In this document: piece by piece, positions 52,600-61,644 of the stretch | How positions within the stretch are numbered: the stretch's first letter is position 1 | Layout: every line of letters begins with the position of its first letter | NCBI RefSeq assembly: GCF_001278705.1 | Contig: NZ_CP012600.1 | Span: forward strand, 4,003,417-4,067,416 | Source of the DNA: Bacillus gobiensis | GTDB lineage: Bacteria; Bacillota; Bacilli; Bacillales; Bacillaceae | Direction: 5' to 3' | DNA: 64,000 nucleotides | The notes under the pieces: model-generated | The model's database searches: none | What the model was told of the DNA's origin: nothing | What the model saw: the letters and a program-made list of their open reading frames with translations, nothing else | Made by a program: the position numbers and the translations under genes

Positions 52600-54066
52600 A
52601 TGGCAGCGATAACCCAGACCTACGACAAGCATCGTCAAAATCAACCTGAGCGCATCGCTGTTCAGATGGGCCATGAATCGATTACTTATCGAGAGTGGCA
52701 GGAGTTGGTTGCAAAAACAGCAAACTGGCTGACATCTCTGGATAAAGTGAATCGGACGATAGGAATTCTATTACCTAATGGAATTCCCTTTCTGCAGCTC
52801 TTCGCAGGGGCGTCTTCGGCAGGATTGACAATAGTCCCTCTCGATCCAAAATGGAAAAAAGAAGAGTTAGAAAAAAGATTACAGCTCTGCTCTCCTTCCT
52901 TCGTGATTACGACAAAGAAAATGAGCAGCGCGTTAGATACCATTGGATGTAATAGATTACTTTGGGAAAATTGCAAAGCTGATATTCAATGTGCACCACA
53001 GGATGAACCTGATGAAGTAAGCGGGGACCTTCCGTTTTTCATGGGGTTTACTTCGGGTTCAACGGGAGCACCTAAAGCCTTTGTCCGCTCGCATGATTCC
53101 TGGATTGAAAGCTTTGCCTGCAATCGGGTGGATTTTAACATGCATGGCGATGAACACGTCGTTATTCCGGGAGCACTTATTCATTCCCATTTTTTATATG
53201 GCGCTATAAGCACGTTGTATCTCGGAGGAACGGTGTATTTGCTAGAGAAATTTTCCCCATCTCAAACAATCTCTTTCATTGAAGCACATTCGATTACGAC
53301 CGTTTTTATGGTCCCAACAATGATAGAAGCGCTTATGAGAGAAAAACGCATAATAAACAAGCCTCTAACGATCATTTCCTCTGGAGCGAAATGGGAAGCC
53401 GATTCAAAACGGCGGATACGGGACACCTTTTTCAATTTGACGATGTATGAATTTTACGGAGCCGGTGAACTAAGCTTCATTACTGTTCTTTCCGATCAAA
53501 ACAATAGGCAGAAGCCTAGGTCAGTAGGCAAAGCGTGCCACAATGTCGAAATCAAAATAGTAAAGTCAAACCAAGAAGCCGCGCTCCCGAATGAAGTCGG
53601 AAAGATTTATGTACGAAGCAAGATGATTAGTATGGGATATGTACATGAAGGCTCAGAAGAGATTCATTCACTTCAGGATGAGTGTGGCTGGAGTTCTGTG
53701 GATGACATGGGATATTTGGATGAGGATGGATTCTTGTACATAGCTGGACGAGAAAAAAATATGATTCTCTATGGCGGCATGAACATTTTTCCCGAAGAAA
53801 TTGAAGCCGTGCTCACACTACATCCTGAAGTTGAGGAAGCTGCCGTAGTGGGAATTTCAGATCCATACTGGGGACAGGTTGTGACTGCGGTTATCAAAGG
53901 GAGTGCTTCGAAACCCGAATTAAGAAGGCTTTGCCAGAGCAAGCTAGCCTCATATAAAGTTCCCCGAAAATGGCACTTTTTCGATGAAATTCCTCATACA
54001 ACAAGCGGAAAACTCGCAAGGCAGCAAATGAAGGAAATGTTGGAAAGCAAGGTGAGCAGACATTAA
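52600..54066 (+). CDS. yhfT: Acyl-CoA synthetase (AMP-forming), YhfT-like
   Basis: This 488-residue ANL-superfamily ligase has the AMP-binding P-loop FTSGSTGAPKAFVRSH (about residues 150-165), YEFYGAGELSF in the middle, DDMGYLDEDGFLYIAGREKNMI (the Asp/Arg region) and the catalytic lysine near the C-terminus in PHTTSGKLARQQM. It should activate a carboxylic acid to its CoA ester. In B. subtilis the yhfU-T-S operon is BirA-controlled, which points to a fatty or dicarboxylic precursor of biotin. AAAAGGAG precedes ATG 52600; the gene overlaps the next. Confidence 0.9.
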   Translation: MAAITQTYDKHRQNQPERIAVQMGHESITYREWQELVAKTANWLTSLDKVNRTIGILLPNGIPFLQLFAGASSAGLTIVPLDPKWKKEELEKRLQLCSPSFVITTKKMSSALDTIGCNRLLWENCKADIQCAPQDEPDEVSGDLPFFMGFTSGSTGAPKAFVRSHDSWIESFACNRVDFNMHGDEHVVIPGALIHSHFLYGAISTLYLGGTVYLLEKFSPSQTISFIEAHSITTVFMVPTMIEALMREKRIINKPLTIISSGAKWEADSKRRIRDTFFNLTMYEFYGAGELSFITVLSDQNNRQKPRSVGKACHNVEIKIVKSNQEAALPNEVGKIYVRSKMISMGYVHEGSEEIHSLQDECGWSSVDDMGYLDEDGFLYIAGREKNMILYGGMNIFPEEIEAVLTLHPEVEEAAVVGISDPYWGQVVTAVIKGSASKPELRRLCQSKLASYKVPRKWHFFDEIPHTTSGKLARQQMKEMLESKVSRH

Positions 54067-55156
54067 GAGAGCGGTTATTGTCCAAGCAAAACGAACGCCG
54101 ATAGGAAAAGAAAACGGCATGTTAAAACACTTGCAGCCCCACGAATTGGCTGCTCCTCTTCTTAAACAATTAAGCAAGGGGATCGAAGAGGAAGTTGACG
54201 ATGTCATTCTTGGAAACGTTGTTGGGCCGGGCGGAAATGTTGCAAGACTGTCTGCTTTAGAGACAGGTCTTCCTTATGATGTTCCGGGAATGACGATAGA
54301 CAGGCAATGCAGTGCCGGGCTGGAGGCTGTTCGAATCGCCTGCTACTCCATTCAAGGAGGGGCAGGCCGTTGTTATATTGCTGGAGGAGTGGAAAGCGCG
54401 AGTACTTCTGCTTTTGAAAAACGTGCACGGTTTTCACCTGAGTATATCGGAGATCCAGATATGCCATTGGCCGCAGAATATGTCGCTAAAAAATATGGTA
54501 TATCAAGAGAAAAGCAGGATAAGTATGCATTAAGAAGCTATGAACGGAGCCGGGAAGCTTTTCAAACTGGAGTATACAATCAGGAAATACTAGCGATAAA
54601 TAACATAGATACAGACGAGGAGCTGTTGCGTGACCGCAATATGGAAAGGCTCATAAATCGGGCAAGACCTATAATTGCTAATGAGCACGGCACCGTTACG
54701 GCGGCAAACAGCTGCGGTATTCATGACGGGGCATGCGCTGTTTTAGTCATGGAAGAAACGATGGCAAAACAACAAGGGTATCAGCCGGTATTACGGTTCA
54801 TTGACAGCCAGGTGTCCGGTGTTCACCCGCACATTCCGGGAATTGCGCCTGTTCCCGCAATTTTGCAGCTGTTAAAGAGGAACGAGTTAACAATGGAGGA
54901 CATAAGCTTTGTTGAATTAAACGAAGCGTTTGCCTCAAAGGTTGTCGCTTGTGCGGAAGAACTGTCCATCCCTTACGAAAAATTAAATGTTAGCGGCGGC
55001 GCCCTTACATTAGGTCATCCTTACGGAGCATCCGGCGCCGTTTTGATCACACGTTTATTTTATGAGGTACAAAAAAGCAGGCAGGCAAAGTATGTCCTTG
55101 CGGCTATTGGAAGCGGCGGGGGAGTTGGGGTTGCCATGTTGTTTGAGAAGGTGTAA
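54062..55156 (+). CDS. yhfS: Thiolase-family protein (YhfS-like) with apparent ATT start
   Basis: This 364-residue thiolase begins (I/M)KRAVIVQAKRTPIGKENG, the conserved N-terminus of the family. It can only be reached from codon ATT 54062. AAGGTGA (54049-54055) stands 6 bases before it, a TGA in frame at 54053 blocks any earlier start, and the first ATG (54119) would remove this conserved strand. The nucleophile cysteine is in DRQCSAGLEAV, and His residues are in LNEAFASK (NEAF) and GHPYGASG. The second catalytic cysteine near the C-terminus is replaced (AAIGSGGGVGVA instead of CxGGGxG). It overlaps the yhfT stop. Confidence 0.82.
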   Translation: MKRAVIVQAKRTPIGKENGMLKHLQPHELAAPLLKQLSKGIEEEVDDVILGNVVGPGGNVARLSALETGLPYDVPGMTIDRQCSAGLEAVRIACYSIQGGAGRCYIAGGVESASTSAFEKRARFSPEYIGDPDMPLAAEYVAKKYGISREKQDKYALRSYERSREAFQTGVYNQEILAINNIDTDEELLRDRNMERLINRARPIIANEHGTVTAANSCGIHDGACAVLVMEETMAKQQGYQPVLRFIDSQVSGVHPHIPGIAPVPAILQLLKRNELTMEDISFVELNEAFASKVVACAEELSIPYEKLNVSGGALTLGHPYGASGAVLITRLFYEVQKSRQAKYVLAAIGSGGGVGVAMLFEKV

Positions 55157-55274
55157 GAGTCAAATAGTTTTTTAAATAAAAATATAATAAATTTCTCACC
55201 TTATATTCATACCATTAAATTTTTCTGCCGTATCATGTATACTTATCGGACAGTACAGATAAAGGTGGAGCCTC

Positions 55275-57110
55275 ATGATTCGAACTTTCCTGTTTTCCAA
55301 CCGCTTTGTGTTTAAGATTATACTAGTTTTTCTATTTGTTATCTTATTGCCTACCTTTATTCTAAGTTGGGCTTTTAATATGCAATCTGAATCTGTTGTA
55401 AAGACAAACGTACGTGAAAATACGATTCAAACCACTAAACAAACGGCGGATTCTCTTTCTTTTATTTTTAACTCGGGCAGCGACACATCGGATTTTATTT
55501 TCAGCAATACAGACATTCAAAAAGCGATAATGAACATGAATAGAAGCTCGGCTGAAGAGCAGCGTCGGATTTTTCAATACATGAATAACACGTTGAATCA
55601 AATTGTTTACTCAAACTCCTTCGTCAAAAATGTCTATGTTTGGAAAGAAGAGGGCAGCGGCTGGGGCGGCAGTACATTTTCTCCTTATATGTATCATCCA
55701 TCCATGTACAAGCTAATGCGGATTCGTGTGTCTAATCAGGAATGGATAAAGGAAGCCAAACAGAAGGATGGCGAACTGGCTTGGCGGGGGTTGCAGTTTG
55801 ACCGTTTGATCGGAGGGGGTGCCAATACAGACCTGATTCTTCCTATCGGGAGAGTTGTTAAAAACTTCAACGATATGAATCACATAGGGTTTATGCAGGT
55901 GAATTTAAATGGGCATTCTATCTTAAACATCCTCGAGCAGCTAAAGCTTGGGAAGACAGGAAGATTTTTTGTTGTAGATCAGCAAGGTAAAATCATGATC
56001 CATCCTGATCTTAATCTGATTAACAAGAGTGTGGAAACTCCGGATTTACTCAAAAAAATTGTGGACAAAGATGTTGTAGAATTCGAATATACCTTAAATG
56101 GAAATCCGCATTATGGGGTCAAGCAGCCCTTGAGTAACGGATGGATGATCGTGGGAACTGTGCCGGTTTATGAAATTACCGGACAATTGGATCGGTTGCA
56201 GACCTTTATTTTGATTTCTTCCGGAGTTCTCATCATGCTTTCTATTGGTATCGGTCTATTAATGGTAAGCAGAATAACAAAACCGATCAAGCAGCTTACT
56301 CTGGATATGAGGAAGGTAAAGAATGGGGATTTAAAGGTAAGGACAAATGTAAGGTCCAACGATGAAATCGGTCTAATGAGTCAGCAGTTTAACAGCATGC
56401 TTCAAGAAATCGAAAAGCTTATGCATAAGGTAAATGAAGAGCAGGATCAAAAACTACAAGCGGAGCTAAGAGCCGTCATGCACCGGATTCATCCCCATTT
56501 TCTTTTAAATACATTAAATATGCTATGGTGGTCGATTAAATCAAATCAGAATGATCGAGCTGCTCTAAGTTTGAAGTCATTAATCCGCCTTTTGGAAGCA
56601 CATATGGGTAAAAGCGGAAGTATGATTACATTGGAAGAGGAAATAGATTTTCTGCGGAAATATATTACCATTTTAGAGCTTCGATATGAAAAGACCTTTA
56701 AACTGGATTTGGAAGTGGAGCCAGAAGCGGAGAAGCTTGTTATTCCTCGTATGCTGCTCCAGCCACTGGTAGAAAATGCAATTTTCCATGGGATTATTCC
56801 CAAGGAAACGGACGGACGTATCTTAATCCAAGTTCATACAAGAGATAATTATACAGAATTTCTAGTCACTGACGACGGTATAGGTATCCGTGAGGAGAAG
56901 CTGAAAATATTAAATGAACCGGAGAAGGCTAAGGCCAAGGGTGAAATGGGTATTGGTCTGCTGCACGTTTACGATATGCTTCGCTTTTATTATTCTGATT
57001 GCTCTGAGTGGACGGTCACAAGTAAACTGGGAGAAGGGACAACCGTCTGTATCTTACTCGGAAATCCTGCGATACCTAATTCCTTAGATAATAAAAGGAG
57101 AAACGTTTAA
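55275..57110 (+). CDS. YesM-type sensor histidine kinase
   Basis: This 611-residue kinase has a membrane helix at 12-34, an extracellular sensing domain, and a second helix near 312-335 (TFILISSGVLIMLSIGIGLLMV). It continues with HAMP (RITKPIKQLTLDMRKVKNGDLKVRTNV), the phospho-acceptor block HRIHPHFLLNTLNMLWW (His near 407), and an ATPase domain with LVENAIFHGI, DDGIGIREE and GIGLLHVYDML. GGTGGAG precedes ATG 55275. A solute-binding lipoprotein gene follows with a 1-base overlap. The matching AraC-type response regulator is probably the gene at 61645, about 4.5 kb further on. Confidence 0.93.
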   Translation: MIRTFLFSNRFVFKIILVFLFVILLPTFILSWAFNMQSESVVKTNVRENTIQTTKQTADSLSFIFNSGSDTSDFIFSNTDIQKAIMNMNRSSAEEQRRIFQYMNNTLNQIVYSNSFVKNVYVWKEEGSGWGGSTFSPYMYHPSMYKLMRIRVSNQEWIKEAKQKDGELAWRGLQFDRLIGGGANTDLILPIGRVVKNFNDMNHIGFMQVNLNGHSILNILEQLKLGKTGRFFVVDQQGKIMIHPDLNLINKSVETPDLLKKIVDKDVVEFEYTLNGNPHYGVKQPLSNGWMIVGTVPVYEITGQLDRLQTFILISSGVLIMLSIGIGLLMVSRITKPIKQLTLDMRKVKNGDLKVRTNVRSNDEIGLMSQQFNSMLQEIEKLMHKVNEEQDQKLQAELRAVMHRIHPHFLLNTLNMLWWSIKSNQNDRAALSLKSLIRLLEAHMGKSGSMITLEEEIDFLRKYITILELRYEKTFKLDLEVEPEAEKLVIPRMLLQPLVENAIFHGIIPKETDGRILIQVHTRDNYTEFLVTDDGIGIREEKLKILNEPEKAKAKGEMGIGLLHVYDMLRFYYSDCSEWTVTSKLGEGTTVCILLGNPAIPNSLDNKRRNV

Positions 57111-58363
57111 TGGCACGGTGGATATCAATTTTGTTGATCCTTGTTATTGCTACCGGATGTGAAAGATCGAAAATCATCACTTCGGATGAGCCACAAACGC
57201 ATCATGAGAATAAAGAGAATGTAATCGAGTTTTGGCATACATACAGCGACACAGAAAGCAGGATTTTGGAACGGGAGATGATTCCTGCTTTTGAACGCCA
57301 ATTTCCTAATATAAAAGTAATAGCTGTAAGGAAACCTTATAACACGGGACTGAAAAACACATTGATTGCTCGGGCTTCATCCAACCGCGGTCCTGATGTG
57401 GTCAGAATGAAATTGGACTGGATTCCTGATTTTTATCAAAACAGGCTGATTATGCCTTTAAATACTTTTCCTGATTTCCAAAAAGTCCGTCATACGCTTA
57501 ATCATAAGACGATGTCAGCGGGCTTCTACCAGAATCAATATTATTCTCTTCCCATGGATTTTCTCGTACAGGTGGCTATCTTTAACCGGGAGCTTTTGAA
57601 TAAAGCGGGGTATTCGGAACCTCCTAAAACAATGAAGGAAATTTTGGAACTTGCCAGTCAACAGCATCATACTATTGGACTTGGAGGCTTGGATACATGG
57701 AGAACGCTTCCATATATATTCGGCCTTGGGGGTTCGCTGACCGATGCTAAGTTTACTAAGGCAACCGGGTATTTAAATGGAGAAGCAACAGTACAGGCGG
57801 TGGAGAAGCTTCTGTATCTTTATAATAAAGGGCTGATTGATCACATGGTAGGAGAAGAAGGGGGAGACAATTGGGAAGGTGTAAAAAGCGGTAATGTGCT
57901 TATAACGGGCGAGGGGCCATGGTTTTACAACATATGGACCGATAAGGAATTGGACAGGTCTTTAAAAAATACTCTACCTATTCCTTTCCCCCATAATAAA
58001 GGGCCATCTTCAATCCTGGACGGCGATCATTTGGTTATTATGAAAGGGAGCAAACATCCTGATGCTTCTTGGACATTTCTGAAATGGATGTCCAGTAAAG
58101 AGGCTCAGTTGATGATGTCGAAAGTAGGGATTTTTCCAACGAATTTAGAAGCAGCAAAATCGATAAATTCTAATCGGGATTCTTACACTATTCCGTATAA
58201 AGAGGCTCTGGATCATGCTTACCATAGGCAATCGGTAAAAAATTGGAGTGAAATCGATGAGGTTTACACTCGCTATATGCGTAAAATATTCCTAGGGGAA
58301 ATCTCTGTAAAAGAGGGACTGACCCGTGCGGCAAAAGAGATTGACCGTTTATTGGCCGTATAA
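57110..58363 (+). CDS. Extracellular solute-binding lipoprotein (family 1)
   Basis: This 417-residue product has a short lipoprotein signal (MARWISILLILVIATGC) and an SBP_bac_1 domain (VIEFWHTYSDTESRILEREMIPAFERQFPNIKVIAV; DVVRMKLDWIPDFY). It should bind a sugar. No permease or ATPase gene accompanies it; instead it directly follows the kinase gene (overlapping TAATG). It may serve as an accessory sensor subunit handing ligand to the kinase, as in three-component systems, or work with a remote permease. AAAAGGAG precedes ATG 57110. Confidence 0.88.
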   Translation: MARWISILLILVIATGCERSKIITSDEPQTHHENKENVIEFWHTYSDTESRILEREMIPAFERQFPNIKVIAVRKPYNTGLKNTLIARASSNRGPDVVRMKLDWIPDFYQNRLIMPLNTFPDFQKVRHTLNHKTMSAGFYQNQYYSLPMDFLVQVAIFNRELLNKAGYSEPPKTMKEILELASQQHHTIGLGGLDTWRTLPYIFGLGGSLTDAKFTKATGYLNGEATVQAVEKLLYLYNKGLIDHMVGEEGGDNWEGVKSGNVLITGEGPWFYNIWTDKELDRSLKNTLPIPFPHNKGPSSILDGDHLVIMKGSKHPDASWTFLKWMSSKEAQLMMSKVGIFPTNLEAAKSINSNRDSYTIPYKEALDHAYHRQSVKNWSEIDEVYTRYMRKIFLGEISVKEGLTRAAKEIDRLLAV

Positions 58364-58402
58364 CGTTCAGAATGAAAGCGATCTGGGCATATCACGAGAA
58401 GA

Positions 58403-58434
58403 GAAAAAAAGAGGCCGTCAAATGACAGCCTCTT
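58403..58434 (-). terminator. Terminator of the GH97 gene
   Basis: AGAGGC (58410-58415) pairs with GCCTCT (58428-58433), with inner pairs TGTC/GAC-type extending the stem. The A-run at 58404-58410 becomes a T-run on the minus strand. It also lies 46 bp past the lipoprotein stop. Confidence 0.85.
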
Positions 58435-58449
58435 CGTCAATTTTATCGT

Positions 58450-60828
58450 CTATTCTTCGACGATTATTTTCGTTTGCTTGGATGTTCCATCAATCGAAAG
58501 GTTATATTCTCCAGCTTTATCAAAATGAACAGTAAATGTCTGTTGTTTTTTCTCTCCAGGGGCAAGACGGATATAGTGTTGTTTTATTATTGTGTCATCA
58601 ACTTTTAATTTCAGTTCATCGCCTAATGGCGTTTGACTGTTGTTCTCAGCATCTAAGCGGACTGAAACTGTTTGGCCGGCTTTTACTTTCTTAGGGGCTT
58701 TTAATTTCCCGTAGCCAAGGGTTTTTGATTTGTAGTCAGGATAATTCTTCAAATCTTTTTTTGATGCTGGCTCCAAACTAATGGCATGTCCTCCGCTGCC
58801 AACCATGGAAGCCGTAATCTTATCCTTTGAATCTACGATAACTTTATCGATGGATACTTCGGTTGGGTTATTTTCCATGTCCGCTTCAGAACCGTCACTA
58901 TAAATCGTTGCGACATATTTTTGATCTTTTTCAAGGAATTTAAGTGGTACTTGAATATTTTTCGGATCTCTATCGGTTAATGTTCCGACAAACCATTTAT
59001 CCCCTTTTTTGCGGGCAATCGATAGATATTCATCGATTTCTGCATCAAGTACTTTCGTATCGTCCCAGCTTGCCGGTACATCTTCGATAAACTTAAATTC
59101 AGGCTGGTTGCGATAATGTTCTGGAAGGTCGGGAGCCATCTGCAAACCGCTGAAAATGACAGGGTAATAGGCAAGCTGACGGGCTCTTGTCGTCCATACA
59201 CGTGTATCTTGATCATTTGGATCATATTTAAGATTGAAGATACCTCCGTTATAATCCATCGGTCCACCTAATCCAGCAGTAAACGGAAGTGTCACCGTGT
59301 GTTCAGCTGGATTTCCTGTATCTCCACCGTTGTATTCCATACCACGGAAAGTCTCACGACTCATCATATTCGGATAGGTCCGACGTTCACCGGTATCTTT
59401 AATTGTTTCATGAGCATCTACCATCAGGTCATACTTAGCAGCTGTCGTAAGAACCTTACGGAAATGGTTGACCATGAATTGGTCACGGTGATGATGGCCT
59501 TCAGGCTCAACAATTTTCGGAGTGCCGACGTATCCTGTCTTAATGGAATGAATCCCTAATTCTTTGTAATAAGCGAAAGTCTTCTCTAGTTGATTTTCAT
59601 AATTTGTAATGTTTCCGCCTGTTTCATTATGAGCAACGAAATCAACGCCTTTTTTCTTGCCGTATTTAACTACTTCCTCTAAGTTGAAGCGCGGGTTTGA
59701 CTTGATATAGTTTTGGTCGCTCCAGCCTTCAGGGATTGGACCGTCCCAGCCGTCATTCCATCCTTCAGCCAAAACGGAAGTAATATTGTGTTCGCTCGCA
59801 AAGTCAATATATTTTTTCGCGTTTTCGGTCGTGGCTCCAACTTTGTCACCCGGTGCCCAAGTGGATTGCATTTTGTGCATTTCCCACCAGATACCCATGT
59901 ATTTTTGAGGTTTGATCCAAGAGGTATCTTTAATTTTATTTGGTTCGTTTAAGTTTAACATCATATCGGACTCAATTAGGTCACCGGCCTTATCACCGAT
60001 CATAATGGTCCGCCATGGTGTTTTATGAGGAGCTTCGACTTTTGCTTTTACACCATCTGGCAAAGGAACGATTGCACTTTTAAAGCCGTATTTTACATCC
60101 TTGATTGGTTCAATTGTCATTTCGCCATAGTCAACCAAATCTGCTTCATTGAGAGCTAGATAAGCATTTTTATCGGCCTTCATCGTAATAGGAGTATTTG
60201 CCGCTTTCATTTTATCTAACGTGGTTTCCTTATAAAGATGTTCATATAGTTCAAAGTCTTGCGGTGTCCACCATGATTTGAAATTGCCGGCAAAGCGGAA
60301 TTCCGTATCTTCATTCATAATGTCAAACTTTTTGAGGTTTTCTTGTTCAGGAAAGACATAACGAAAGCCTACTCCGTCATTAAACACACGGAACTCTACA
60401 TGTAAATCTCGATGGGGAGCAGCTTTTTCCTTAAGTTTCACTCTCAGTTCATTGTAGTGGTTTGTTATTTCTTCTTTTTCATCCCAAACCGGCTTCCATT
60501 TTCCATTTTCTGTTTTTACTTCAGTACCGACGATTTCGAAGTTTTCTTTAAGATCCGGTACATCTTTTAAATCAAACCCTAATTGGGAACGATCGATTAA
60601 ATTTTTATTATTGAATTTAACCTGATAAAATGGTCTTCCCTTTTCTCCTAAGCCAACTTGAACATTAATCTTACTGTCTGGTGATTTAACCACAAGCGAG
60701 TTTTTTTGTTCGTCTGCAAATGTATTGTTTGCACTTAATGTCATTAGAACAAGTAAAAGTAAGAGCAGCGTTACGCTTACAATCAGTTTTTGATACCTGT
60801 TGGTACGAAAATCAAAAATTTTCATCAT
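58450..60828 (-). CDS. Secreted GH97-family glycoside hydrolase
   Basis: This 792-residue enzyme has a Sec signal (hydrophobic core LLLLLLVLMTLSA, cleavage after TFA). It then has the GH97 N-terminal beta domain (DLHVEFRVFNDGVGFRYVFPEQ), the catalytic barrel with VLAEGWNDGW, HNETGG, VDAHETIKDTGERRTYPN and SRETFRGMEYN, and a C-terminal CARDB-like domain (residues about 700-792). Three glutamates at the positions used by inverting SusB-type enzymes (HNE, AHE, and the RE/ME pair) appear kept, suggesting an inverting alpha-glucosidase. GGAGGA precedes the ATG. GH97 is best known from Bacteroidetes. Confidence 0.9.
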   Translation of the reverse strand: MMKIFDFRTNRYQKLIVSVTLLLLLLVLMTLSANNTFADEQKNSLVVKSPDSKINVQVGLGEKGRPFYQVKFNNKNLIDRSQLGFDLKDVPDLKENFEIVGTEVKTENGKWKPVWDEKEEITNHYNELRVKLKEKAAPHRDLHVEFRVFNDGVGFRYVFPEQENLKKFDIMNEDTEFRFAGNFKSWWTPQDFELYEHLYKETTLDKMKAANTPITMKADKNAYLALNEADLVDYGEMTIEPIKDVKYGFKSAIVPLPDGVKAKVEAPHKTPWRTIMIGDKAGDLIESDMMLNLNEPNKIKDTSWIKPQKYMGIWWEMHKMQSTWAPGDKVGATTENAKKYIDFASEHNITSVLAEGWNDGWDGPIPEGWSDQNYIKSNPRFNLEEVVKYGKKKGVDFVAHNETGGNITNYENQLEKTFAYYKELGIHSIKTGYVGTPKIVEPEGHHHRDQFMVNHFRKVLTTAAKYDLMVDAHETIKDTGERRTYPNMMSRETFRGMEYNGGDTGNPAEHTVTLPFTAGLGGPMDYNGGIFNLKYDPNDQDTRVWTTRARQLAYYPVIFSGLQMAPDLPEHYRNQPEFKFIEDVPASWDDTKVLDAEIDEYLSIARKKGDKWFVGTLTDRDPKNIQVPLKFLEKDQKYVATIYSDGSEADMENNPTEVSIDKVIVDSKDKITASMVGSGGHAISLEPASKKDLKNYPDYKSKTLGYGKLKAPKKVKAGQTVSVRLDAENNSQTPLGDELKLKVDDTIIKQHYIRLAPGEKKQQTFTVHFDKAGEYNLSIDGTSKQTKIIVEE

Positions 60829-61644
60829 TACCGATCTTCCTCCATCATTTAATTAGTCGTCAACTGACGCTACAAACCGGCCACGATAGATAGCCTGTGG
60901 CTATAAGTCCGAATTAGTTAGAATTTGCTTGAATTTTTTTGTGTTTCTCTTTTAGCGGGATTTAAACACTTGTTCTTTCTTCGGTTTAACGCTGTTATGT
61001 AGCTCCAGCGAGCAAGGCTAGATGTAGTTGTTCTGAACTTTTAATTCTTGTAAACCTCTCTCCTTTCTGAAAACGGAAATTGACATAAAAGCTACTTTAA
61101 TATAATTAATTGGTGAGGTAGCACTCCCCTTTCTTTTTAAATTCCCTCTTAAAAAGGGGTTACCTATAAAATAAATATTAAAGACAACTGATTCAATGGA
61201 GAGTTTGTACCGAAAAAGCGTATAAGCCAGAAATATAGAAAAGAAAGCGTTTTATTGTTTGTGGATAGATAGGTGTTAAGGGAATTAAATACTGACATGA
61301 TGAGGATTTTAACACTATACACTAAAAAGCAAAAAAATATTTTTATGCGAGTTTCATTGGGAAAATATACAATTACATAGTGCGTAGGTATATGTTAAAT
61401 GAAGTAATAAAAACCATTAATTTACTTAGATTCTACTATGTTAATATTATTTAAGTAATATAGGGGATTGAATTGCTAAAACCATCTTAATATAGTGATT
61501 CAATATTATGTAATATGAATATCTCAATGGATAAACCAAAATTTGTAATAGTGAAAATTGCATTGTATTATGAACCTCAACATGTAAACATTAAGATAGA
61601 TATTATTGCTGAATTCAGATTTTGCTGATAATGGAGGAGTTACC
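60829..61644. other. 0.8-kb intergenic region between GH97 and the response regulator
   Basis: No gene is seen. Structures present are: GTCA-AC-TGAC (60859-60868) and ATAGCC-TGT-GGCTAT (60890-60904) close to the GH97 start; a folded element in which CCCCTTT (61126-61132) pairs with AAAGGGG (61153-61159), flanked by GGTA/TACC; TTGACA at 61080-61085 with a TATAAT 15 bp later on the plus strand; and a cre-like AAGAAAGCGTTTTAT (61241-61255, two mismatches). Both divergent genes are likely controlled here. Confidence 0.5.

Noticed and set aside
61080..61164. T-box or other known riboswitch upstream of the response regulator
   Set aside because: The stretch GGTGAGGTAGCAC only loosely recalls a T-box loop; the specifier stem and the AGGGTGGNACCGCG core are missing.
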